Of a stretch of DNA of 64,000 nucleotides, positions 17,425 through 24,950 are shown piece by piece. The translations under genes were made by a program, and so were the position numbers. Source of the DNA: Bacteroidales bacterium UBA4772 (GTDB lineage: Bacteria > Bacteroidota > Bacteroidia > Bacteroidales > VadinHA17); NCBI GenBank assembly GCA_002403305.1, contig DHHM01000003.1, positions 1 through 64,000 of the forward strand, read 5' to 3'. Position 1 is the stretch's first letter, and every line of letters begins with the position of its first letter. The notes under the pieces are model-generated. The model was not told the origin of the DNA. It made no database searches and saw nothing but the letters and a program-made list of their open reading frames with translations.

Positions 17425-19152
17425 TCAGCCGTTGGCTTGACTCGCGATAAGACCCACCAGCTCATGTAGCTTTTCTTCGCGGTTTTTGTACCCCACATCC
17501 ACTACCACCGGGCTGTCTATCTCAAACCTGGATATAACACTGTCAACGAGGCTGTTACGCACGGCAATGACAATCACCGGCACAGATGCCTGCAGCAGTT
17601 CGGTGATCCTGGAGCTCCATCCCTCTCCCCTGAGCTCCAGCGGGCCCGCCTCATCAATAATGATCACGACGCTATTCATGTTACTCTCGGGGTCAAGAGC
17701 GTCAAGTCCTGCCCGGTACCCCTCGTCACTCATGGAGAACCGATCCACGCCAACGGTTACGGGGCCTGTGAGCCGTAGGAAAGGTTTCCGTGCATCGGAT
17801 GAGATGTCAAGTATGTCATACCCTGTGGTGGTTTCACCCTCAACGGCTCGCAGTGCCAGAATGCCGCCCACAGCTACTCCCCGGCCCTTAAGTATCTCTG
17901 TCAGCTCACTCAGGAACGCGGTCTTGCCCTCAGCGATAGCTCCGGTGACAATTACCACTCTCTTCTTTATATCCCGGCCGGCCCTGACCTCTGCAAGCCG
18001 CTTCTCAACACGTGTTATCATACGGTTAAGAATAGCGACAGGGTTCTTCATCGCACTCCTGAGATCAGGCATGTCAGCTATCATCGCCGGCAGGCTGGCA
18101 GCTGCCAGCTCCAGGGCCACGGGCAGCTGCCTGAAGTGACTGCGGCTAAAGAGGTTGCGTATCTTCGGGTTGTAAAGCTCGGTACCCAGGGCCGAAAAAC
18201 CGACGATGATTATCACTGCACGGAAGTTCATCTGTATGCCGATCAATATCGCCTCCGTCATGTTGTTCCCACCGGGCTGGAGAGCACTGAAGGCAAGGGC
18301 TGAAAGCATGGTAATAATAACAAAGGTGACCCAGAATCCCGGTTTCGACAGCTGTCTCATGGCCCGGTTGTAACGCAGCGCGAGAAGCGTGATGACAGGT
18401 ACCACGGCGACGACCCACCAATGCCATTTCGTGATGCTGATAACTACCAGCAAACCTGCGATCAGCAGTATATCTGTTGCAAGCCACGCCAGGGAGTAGT
18501 CGAATGACTGCTCATCCCTTTTATGTGATGGATCCACGACGGCAGGCTTAGTACTAACCTCTGCCGGCGGCATGGATACCAGCCTCCGGCCGGTGACGAT
18601 ACCGACAACGGCTGTAAAAACACCGAAGAGAGCATATACCGACAGCAACAGCAACAGCGGCGCCCAGAAGGCATCGAACTGCAGGTTCAGCTGCCGCGCT
18701 GCATAGTCGGTTATGCTCGCATAGATGTCAACCAGCTTGCCGCCGTAAAAGATGATCATGTTAAACACTTTCTGGAATAGGTTCCACGACATGGCCAGCA
18801 TTGAGCCGATGATAAACCCGAGATAGGTTCTCCCAAACAGCCTTACCGATGCCTCCAGGAACAGTGACTCCATGATTATGGCAATCATCGGCCCGAAGAT
18901 AATGGCGCTGGGAGACATCGTCTTCATGAGGGCACATATCACCCCTGCTCTCCAGAACAGACCCCGATCCCGCCACTTGTAACTCAACGAGATCAGTATC
19001 ACCAGCGCTATGGCTGTGAGCAGGTTACCGCTGAAAGGGACGCGCAGGTTATGCAGGAAGCTGCCGACCACGATCTCGGCAGCAGCCCATATCGTTCCTA
19101 TGATGGATGCCTTGATCCACTTTTCGCTGATGATAGCTGTGCCCTTGTTCAA
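17425..19152 (-). CDS. membrane protein fused to a THEP1-type nucleoside-triphosphatase
   Basis: The 575-residue protein combines a long hydrophobic region (residues about 10-330, roughly nine to ten helices) with a C-terminal P-loop domain from about residue 397. The latter is a THEP1/NTPase_1 domain: Walker A GAIAEGKT (404-411) and the hallmark IIIDEAGPLELRG (497-509). The first helices, with MKTMSPSAIIFGP, resemble small-molecule substrate-binding membrane components (S components of ECF transporters), and residues about 295-395 look like the cytoplasmic end of an EcfT/CbiQ subunit. I infer an energised vitamin or metal transporter or regulator in one chain; the transport parts are a weak resemblance, the NTPase is firm. 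It lies 28 bases downstream of the TIM-barrel gene. Confidence 0.7.
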   Translation of the reverse strand: MNKGTAIISEKWIKASIIGTIWAAAEIVVGSFLHNLRVPFSGNLLTAIALVILISLSYKWRDRGLFWRAGVICALMKTMSPSAIIFGPMIAIIMESLFLEASVRLFGRTYLGFIIGSMLAMSWNLFQKVFNMIIFYGGKLVDIYASITDYAARQLNLQFDAFWAPLLLLLSVYALFGVFTAVVGIVTGRRLVSMPPAEVSTKPAVVDPSHKRDEQSFDYSLAWLATDILLIAGLLVVISITKWHWWVVAVVPVITLLALRYNRAMRQLSKPGFWVTFVIITMLSALAFSALQPGGNNMTEAILIGIQMNFRAVIIIVGFSALGTELYNPKIRNLFSRSHFRQLPVALELAAASLPAMIADMPDLRSAMKNPVAILNRMITRVEKRLAEVRAGRDIKKRVVIVTGAIAEGKTAFLSELTEILKGRGVAVGGILALRAVEGETTTGYDILDISSDARKPFLRLTGPVTVGVDRFSMSDEGYRAGLDALDPESNMNSVVIIIDEAGPLELRGEGWSSRITELLQASVPVIVIAVRNSLVDSVISRFEIDSPVVVDVGYKNREEKLHELVGLIASQANG

Positions 19153-19180
19153 TGAACTGCAGTCTGTTTCAGGGTTTCAG

Positions 19181-20119
19181 TCAAAAGGGATCACACTCGC
19201 GGTAGGCTTCAATCACCCTTTTTGCTCCGTGCGGGCCTTTCAGGCTGCGGCCGTGCTCCATGCAGATCACCCCCCGGTAGTCTTTCTCAAGCAGGTGTTT
19301 AAAGATATTTTTATAGTTGATCTCCCCGGTGGTAGGCTCATTACGACCGGGGCTGTCCCCCACGTGGAAGGCGGCTATCTCATCCCAGCAGGCATCGATG
19401 TTGGGTATCAGGTTGCCCTCGGTGATCTGCTGATGATAGAGGTCATCAACGATCTTCACGGCAGGACTGTTGACAGCCCTGCACACCTGGTAAGCCTGCG
19501 GCATCTGCGTGAGCCACAGGCCCGGGTGATCACGGAGGGTATTCAGCGGCTCGATGACGAGGGTCATCCCTTCAGGCTCGGTGAGCATGGCACAGTATCT
19601 CAGGTTCTCTATGACGTTTGCCAGCTGTATATCAGGGTGCAACCTCTCATCGTACCTCCCGGGAACCACCAGCGCCATCTTGAACCCGGTCCTCTTCGCC
19701 ACATCAATACCTTCCTCCATCTTCATGGTGAGAAAGTCGCGTACCTCCCTGTGGGGCAGAACGAATGAGCTCTTTGAGAAGTCGGCATGCAACACCCAGG
19801 GACCCATCATCAGTCCCAAACGCTGGATGGCGGTGGCGATGCGATCCTGCTCCGCCACCGGGCGCCCCGGCAGACCGTTGTCGAAGACAGCCCTGAAGCC
19901 CTTGTCCTGTATGAACTTGAGATTGTCAACCGGATCATCGCTGCCGCACAGCTCACGGAACATGCCTGGCGAAGGTGCGTAGGCCAGCCTGAAAGGCCTG
20001 TCAGCATCAGGTACCATGGCTGAACGGCTCCTGCCCCTGAGCAGGGCCGGGGCTGTAAACAGTGCTGCACCGGTGGCGGCAGCACCACTGATAAAACTGC
20101 GTCTTGATCTCTCTTCCAT
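19181..20119 (-). CDS. secreted TIM-barrel sugar isomerase (hydroxypyruvate isomerase-like)
   Basis: The 312-residue protein starts with a twin-arginine-like signal (RSRRSFISGAAATGAALF) and continues as an AP-endonuclease-2 TIM barrel of the hydroxypyruvate isomerase/xylose isomerase-like group. Metal-ligand positions are suggested by VIEPLNT, IVDDLYHQQ, HVGDSPGRNEP and GVICMEHG. Such proteins are often exported in Bacteroidota next to Gfo/Idh/MocA oxidoreductases, as here (20218-21546), and probably work on sugar acids or keto-sugars. The exact substrate is unknown. Confidence 0.8.
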   Translation of the reverse strand: MEERSRRSFISGAAATGAALFTAPALLRGRSRSAMVPDADRPFRLAYAPSPGMFRELCGSDDPVDNLKFIQDKGFRAVFDNGLPGRPVAEQDRIATAIQRLGLMMGPWVLHADFSKSSFVLPHREVRDFLTMKMEEGIDVAKRTGFKMALVVPGRYDERLHPDIQLANVIENLRYCAMLTEPEGMTLVIEPLNTLRDHPGLWLTQMPQAYQVCRAVNSPAVKIVDDLYHQQITEGNLIPNIDACWDEIAAFHVGDSPGRNEPTTGEINYKNIFKHLLEKDYRGVICMEHGRSLKGPHGAKRVIEAYRECDPF

Positions 20120-20217
20120 AATAATAAATCTAAGTGCTTGTTAATGATTGCCGGAATGGTGTATCCTTTATCTGAGGGCGCATCCTTAAAATGTACGCCC
20201 GCTGTTTTCCGGATTAT

Positions 20218-21546
20218 TTATTCACCCGGCACCGCGACACTCTTGCTTACGTCAACCGGACCCATCTCATATACCCTGGGCCCAAGCTTCAGATCGGAGT
20301 TCATCATCTCATCCCAGGTAACCTTCTTCCCGGTATAGGCAGAAATTCGGCCCATAATTCCTGCCATGGTCGAGACGGCAACGAATTCGGCCTCATTGAG
20401 TGGCTGGGCCGTGCGTATGGCAGTGACAAAATCGATGTGCTCCTGGTCATAGGGGCTCCTGATAAGCTGGTCAGTCATCTGACCCTGCTCGTCAAGTTTG
20501 TAGCCGTCGTACTTCCAGAGTTCGTTCCCGGCAAGGTCCAGGATGCTGTTCTGGCAGTTGCTGCTCCCCTCTGTGCCCTGTACCCATTCCGACACGTTGC
20601 CTTCGCAGCCGTTTATCTGGCGGCACATGCTGTGAACATGGATGCCTCCGTCATATATGAAGTCGGTGCTGAAGAAGTCGTACTGGTCTCCGGTGACACG
20701 ACGGTGACGGGCACCGAATGAGACGGCGGATACCGGCTTCTTGCCTGTAAACCAGTTGACAACATCTATGTTGTGCACATGCTGTTCAACGATGTGGTCA
20801 CCTGACAGCCAGCACCAGTTAACCCAGTCGCGTATCATGTATTCCATCTCGGTCCATGACGGGTTGGGGTCACGGTACCATAGCTGTCCCTGGTTCCAGT
20901 AGCAGTTGGCTGCCACGATATCGCCTATCATCCCCTCCTGCACCTTGCCCCAGGTGGCAACATAATCATGCTGATGATGACGCTGGGTGCCGGTCACGAC
21001 ACACAACTCCATCCCCTTGGCTTTCTCTCCCGTGGCCATTATCTGCCTGACACCTGCCGGATCAACCGCCACCGGCTTCTCCATAAATACATGTTTGCCG
21101 GCAGAGACAGCAGCCTCAAAGTGGTCAGGACGGAAATGAGGAGGTGTTGCGAGAAGAATGATGTCGATACCCGATTCTATCACCTTCCGGTAGGCATCAA
21201 ACCCAACAAAACAGTTCTCGTCGGCGATCTCCACCCCGTCCTGTGCCAGCCTCTCACGGCAGGAGGCAATCCTGTCCGGGAAAACATCACCCAGTGCCGT
21301 TATGGTCAGGTTGGGTCCTGCGTGGATAAAGTTGACGGCTACCCCGGTACCCCTGCCGCCGCAGCCTATCAACCCGGCCTTGAGCAGCGGACCGTCAGGC
21401 GCGGAGTCAGGCATTACAGGAAGAATGACCTCCTTGCGCTTCTTTGATGAGCATGAGGTGATGAGTGCCGGCACGACGATGCCTGCTGCACCGGCAGCAG
21501 CTGCCGTACCCAGAAAATTTCTTCTGGAAATTGATGATTTTTTCAT
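20218..21546 (-). CDS. Gfo/Idh/MocA-family oxidoreductase, Tat-exported
   Basis: The 442-residue protein has a Tat signal (ISRRNFLGTAAAAGAAG) ending in a possible lipobox LITSC. The NAD(P)-binding motif is GLIGCGGRGTG and the family catalytic-lysine motif is EKPVAVDP. A C-terminal beta-sheet domain contains the DVVNWFTGKKP and RRVTGDQYDFF segments seen in Bacteroidota relatives, some of which act on glycans by an NAD-dependent route. It is probably periplasmic with its cofactor folded in before export. It is 98 bases upstream of the TIM-barrel gene and probably co-transcribed. Confidence 0.86.
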   Translation of the reverse strand: MKKSSISRRNFLGTAAAAGAAGIVVPALITSCSSKKRKEVILPVMPDSAPDGPLLKAGLIGCGGRGTGVAVNFIHAGPNLTITALGDVFPDRIASCRERLAQDGVEIADENCFVGFDAYRKVIESGIDIILLATPPHFRPDHFEAAVSAGKHVFMEKPVAVDPAGVRQIMATGEKAKGMELCVVTGTQRHHQHDYVATWGKVQEGMIGDIVAANCYWNQGQLWYRDPNPSWTEMEYMIRDWVNWCWLSGDHIVEQHVHNIDVVNWFTGKKPVSAVSFGARHRRVTGDQYDFFSTDFIYDGGIHVHSMCRQINGCEGNVSEWVQGTEGSSNCQNSILDLAGNELWKYDGYKLDEQGQMTDQLIRSPYDQEHIDFVTAIRTAQPLNEAEFVAVSTMAGIMGRISAYTGKKVTWDEMMNSDLKLGPRVYEMGPVDVSKSVAVPGE

Positions 21547-21651
21547 GATGGTTTAAATGTATTTCTCAAAGTTACGATTTAAGTTGTTTCTCAAAGTCGA
21601 AAGTCTATAAGTCATCTGGTCTTGCAGCCTTGCTGTCTAACACTTTAACTC

Positions 21652-21712
21652 TCAATTCTTAATTCTTAATTCTTTACTGCTGCCAACTGAAGACTGAAGA
21701 CTGAAGACTGAT
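21652..21712. repeat. two heptamer microsatellites at the end of the cytochrome-SUMF1 gene
   Basis: Three copies of aattctt (about 21652-21673) are followed within 25 bases by three copies of ctgaaga (about 21687-21707). The second run lies inside the coding region and encodes the C-terminal tail; the first run contains the stop codon region. Heptamers are not multiples of three, so copy-number change would shift the frame of the tail. Confidence 0.7.
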
Positions 21713-23147
21713 TCCACTCCATCACCACCCGGAACCCGACATAAAAACAGTCGGAGTACCACCATATGCTCTTCGGCATCTGCGGGTCGGTCTTCAGCCA
21801 CTCTGCCGTACGGGTATAATCACGCGCGGCGCTCCTTACACCTCCGGCCCCGTCACGGTAGGAGCCTCCCCGTATAACATGCTCTTCTGTTCCCTCGTAT
21901 ATGTCGGAACAAAACTCCGCCACATTGCCGCTCATGTTCTTCACTCCCCATGGGTTTGCCTTCACGAAAGAGGGCTCCTGTGTCTTCGACGGGCTGTTGC
22001 CCTGGTAGACTATATATCTGCTGATGACTGCCGTGTCGGGCTTGCCCCCGAAGATTCCCCTTTTATCAAATTTCCCCGGATCACCTTCAAAGAAATAGGG
22101 TGTCACCGTCCCTGCCCGGCATGCATACTCCCACTCCGCCTCCGTGGGCAGACGGTAGCCCTTGCCTGTGACCTGCGAGAGCCACCTGCAGTAGGTGTTT
22201 GCAGCATGCCAGCTCATCGAGATGGCGGGGCGCTGCCCCATACCCCAGTTCTGGTCGGGCTTGCCGTAGGGCGGTGTCGCCCCGGTGACCGCATCAACGT
22301 CATCACTCTTCAGCCTTGATCCCTCCGTATCAGTGGTCCTTCCCTCCGACGCCGTCTGCCGGTAAAACTCCATATACTCATCCCAGGTCACCTCCACCTC
22401 GGCAATGAAGAAGGAATCAACCTTCACCTCCCTGATAACCTCATCAGGGTCGCGCAGCGGCTCATCACCGCGACTTCCCATTGTGAAAGTGCTTCCGGGA
22501 ATAGCGACCATCCGGAAGGTAACTCCCGATCCCGGTATCTGCTCCGTAAAGTCTTCAAAGGTTGTCACTGCCGCCGGGGAGCTGTAGAGAGTATCCGGTC
22601 CGCCCTGTGCCATGCCGAAGCCGGTATTGGTGCCGTGGAGATAACCCTCGATGTAATGTCCCGAATTGAGGTGGCAGCTGATGCACTGCAGCTCCTCCCC
22701 CTTGTCGGTAATCTGCTTGTAATAGAGATGAGCCTCTGACCCTTCCCGGGTAAGAGTTGCAGGGAATAGATTCTCATGGCATTTTACGCATGATGAATTG
22801 TAAACATGTTTGGAAGCTCTCTCAAGCGTTGACGCTGCATCCCAGTCGAAATCGGCTGAATCCTTCGTCCAGTGACTCCAGAGATCACGCATTCCTGTCT
22901 TCGCCTTCTCAATGATATAACCCTCTCCCTTCGGCGGCAGATGGCATTCTGCGCATCCTGTATGATAACCCGACTCCGTGGCATAGTGAAGCCCCTGCTT
23001 CCAGCTTGTAGTAGCCTGCGGATGCACATGACACAACGCACAGAACTCATTTGTCGAGGTAGCCTCTACCGCCTTACCCAACCCGGTTAAGATAACCGCC
23101 CCGGCCAGCAAACCGATAAAAAACCAAACCCAGGTCCTTTTCTTCAC
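21666..23147 (-). CDS. tetraheme NapC/NrfH-like cytochrome fused to a SUMF1 domain
   Basis: The 493-residue protein has an N-terminal membrane anchor (residues 7-28), then four c-type heme motifs CxxCH at residues 36, 65, 120 and 155, as in small NapC/NirT/NrfH cytochromes that take electrons from quinol. From about residue 205 to 480 it is a formylglycine-generating-enzyme-type (SUMF1) domain: MVAIPGSTFTMGS, EVTWDEYMEF, RLPTEAEWEYACRAG, NMSGNVAEFCSDIYEG and VIRGGSY. The joint protein would place a SUMF1 domain on a quinol-linked electron carrier in the periplasm; the job is unknown. The last 13 residues are encoded by a ctgaaga heptamer run and are probably not conserved. A further SUMF1 gene lies at 52985. 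Confidence 0.88.
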   Translation of the reverse strand: MKKRTWVWFFIGLLAGAVILTGLGKAVEATSTNEFCALCHVHPQATTSWKQGLHYATESGYHTGCAECHLPPKGEGYIIEKAKTGMRDLWSHWTKDSADFDWDAASTLERASKHVYNSSCVKCHENLFPATLTREGSEAHLYYKQITDKGEELQCISCHLNSGHYIEGYLHGTNTGFGMAQGGPDTLYSSPAAVTTFEDFTEQIPGSGVTFRMVAIPGSTFTMGSRGDEPLRDPDEVIREVKVDSFFIAEVEVTWDEYMEFYRQTASEGRTTDTEGSRLKSDDVDAVTGATPPYGKPDQNWGMGQRPAISMSWHAANTYCRWLSQVTGKGYRLPTEAEWEYACRAGTVTPYFFEGDPGKFDKRGIFGGKPDTAVISRYIVYQGNSPSKTQEPSFVKANPWGVKNMSGNVAEFCSDIYEGTEEHVIRGGSYRDGAGGVRSAARDYTRTAEWLKTDPQMPKSIWWYSDCFYVGFRVVMEWNQSSVFSLQLAAVKN

Positions 23148-23206
23148 TCAAGCAGAATTAGGGTTGTCAAGATAATAAAAAACAAAATCCGCTGTACCCC
23201 GTGTGA

Positions 23207-23375
23207 GTGTTGCACGGCAGGTAATGACGATATCCTCAGGTAATCCGTTTTCGCCCCTCCGGAGTGTTACAATACAGGTAATAACAATTTCCGGGGGTAT
23301 GCCCCTTTACACGCCCCGCGTGTTGCCGACAGGTAATGATGCCATCGGAAGGCAATCAGTATTACTTTCACTGCT
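23207..23375. repeat. degenerate tandem repeat, period 56-57 bp, three units
   Basis: Units start at 23207, 23264 and 23320. Each begins gtgttgc or gtgttac, followed after a few bases by caggtaatgac, caggtaataac or caggtaatgat. A weaker fourth unit may precede them (gggttgtcaagataat with a shared aatccg and cccc). The regular spacing of about 5.4 helical turns between divergent genes would suit a repeated protein-binding site, but decay by slippage is equally possible. Confidence 0.6.
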
Positions 23376-23475
23376 TGTGGCACATCGGATTAGGACTGTA
23401 AATGAAAACACACGCAGACGAAATGATGAATCTCCTCCGAAAATGCTGACGCGCCCCGTGAACTACGTAGAACTG

Positions 23476-23505
23476 TTTATTTTCGGACGATTTTATGTAA
23501 GTTTG
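23476..23505 (+). promoter_or_regulatory. Bacteroidota-type promoter for the nucleoside hydrolase-FmdE gene
   Basis: TTTA (23476-23479) and TAAGTTTG (23498-23505) are 18 bases apart and match the TTTG/TAnnTTTG consensus with one change. The start codon is only 16 bases downstream, so the leader would be about 10 bases or less. Confidence 0.4.
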
Positions 23506-23521
23506 GGGAAACACGGAACAG

Positions 23522-24859
23522 ATGAGACGAACAATACTGTCATTCCTGCTTTTGCTGTTGATCATACCCTCCGGAGCCCACCCCTGGAAGCCCCGCCATT
23601 ATGTGATCATTGACAGCGACGGCGGGATTGATGACCTTAAAGCCATCTGCATGATGATGGCATCCCCTGACGTGAGAATACTTGCCATCACGGCATCGGA
23701 GGGCTATCACAGTGGTGAGATTGCCTGGGAGAAACTCAGGGCTCTCGCTGACGGACTGTGGCATGACGGACTCCCGGTGGCCAGGAGCGAAGAGGCCGTT
23801 GGGCTGATCGATGAACTCCTTGCATCAGAGACCATGCCGGTAAAATTCATAGCCCTGGGATCGCTGAATACGGCATCAGAAGCTATGGAGAGATCGTCTC
23901 TGTTTCTCACCGGCGTCAGGGAGATCATCTGGAGCAACAGCGCACTGCCCGGCAAGGACGGGCTAAATTACAGGGCGTCGCCTGAGGCTGCTGAGAAGGT
24001 GCTCGCCGGTCCTCTGCCGGTAAAGGTAGCCGGTACAGGTGGCGAGGGTTTCTATAACGAGGCTCTTCTCAGTGAGATGCGCAATATCCCGACACCCTAT
24101 GCTGCAAGGGTTACCGACCTTATAGGTTCAATGCCCTCCCACACATTCGTCTATACTGCCTTTGACGAGATGGTCCCCCTGATGCTTCATTTTCCCGAAC
24201 TCTTCACCGAAACTTTTTCAGGCGAAAGAAGAAGCTGCCTGGCACCGGCCGACAATAATGCACTGAGGCGGGCAGCCCTGAAGATACTCAGGGGAGAGAC
24301 GGTGGAGAGGATGCAGGTTATCAAGACCATGCCAACTGACACTTCGTTTTATATGCCTGACCTTCAACCTTTTGTTAAAGAGATAAGGGACAAATACGGC
24401 GAAGATGAGTGGACATCGGGAGTGATAGGCAATGAACTGCACCGCCACCTGGGAGTATTCGCCATAATAGGTGTCAAAATGGGAATCAGGGCACGTGAAT
24501 ATTTCTGCACAGGCGTAGATGAGATGACCGTCACTACCCACGCCGGCAGCACACCACCCCTGAGCTGCATGAACGACGGCATACAGGTGAGTACGGGTGC
24601 CACACCCGGACACGGACTGCTGGCTGTGAGCAATGAGCCTCCGTTCTTCGCAGCTGCTGACTTCACACACAAAGGTAAAACGGTGCGCATCTCCCTAAAG
24701 AAGGAGCTTGCTGAAAAGGTCTCATCAGAACTGAAGGAAATCAATTTTGTCTATGGGCTCGACAGCGACATCTACTGGGAGCTGGTCAGACAGAACTCAA
24801 TAAAATACTGGCTGCAGTTTGACAGGCATGAGATATTTGATATCAGGATGATTAATTGA
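23522..24859 (+). CDS. secreted nucleoside hydrolase-like domain fused to an FmdE domain
   Basis: The 445-residue protein has a signal peptide (about residues 1-20) and two parts. Residues 25-240 resemble nucleoside hydrolases: the calcium/ribose motif is DSDGGIDD (31-38) and ALGSLNTAS matches the second family motif, while YTAFDEMVPLML stands where the last metal Asp region lies. Residues about 300-445 match FmdE (formylmethanofuran dehydrogenase subunit E-like): HRHLGVFAIIGVKMG, then Cys349 and DGIQVSTGATPGHG (352-365). FmdE domains bind metal through His and Cys. A periplasmic enzyme on nucleosides or similar glycosides is plausible; the reaction of the fused form is unknown. Confidence 0.78.
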   Translation: MRRTILSFLLLLLIIPSGAHPWKPRHYVIIDSDGGIDDLKAICMMMASPDVRILAITASEGYHSGEIAWEKLRALADGLWHDGLPVARSEEAVGLIDELLASETMPVKFIALGSLNTASEAMERSSLFLTGVREIIWSNSALPGKDGLNYRASPEAAEKVLAGPLPVKVAGTGGEGFYNEALLSEMRNIPTPYAARVTDLIGSMPSHTFVYTAFDEMVPLMLHFPELFTETFSGERRSCLAPADNNALRRAALKILRGETVERMQVIKTMPTDTSFYMPDLQPFVKEIRDKYGEDEWTSGVIGNELHRHLGVFAIIGVKMGIRAREYFCTGVDEMTVTTHAGSTPPLSCMNDGIQVSTGATPGHGLLAVSNEPPFFAAADFTHKGKTVRISLKKELAEKVSSELKEINFVYGLDSDIYWELVRQNSIKYWLQFDRHEIFDIRMIN

Positions 24860-24950
24860 ACCTATTAACTTCAACAGCTTTTTTGATCATGATTAACCCC
24901 GCCTCCTCCGCCAGCTGTGGCGGTCAGCGCGGACAATAAAACACAGATTT

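Larger units (their letters stand above)
23148..23521. other. divergent intergenic region with tandem repeats
   Basis: This 374-base region lies between the divergent cytochrome-SUMF1 and nucleoside hydrolase-FmdE genes. It holds the 56-bp repeat array (23207-23375) and the candidate promoter at 23476-23505. No gene is seen. Confidence 0.6.

Noticed and set aside
23207..23375. The 56-bp array as a possible CRISPR or attachment site
   Set aside because: Units are degenerate along their whole length and there are no phage or integrase genes.
24908..24923. A small GC hairpin (ccgcca/tggcgg) before the GH20 gene
   Set aside because: It has no T run and fits no known riboswitch; it is too short to assign a role.
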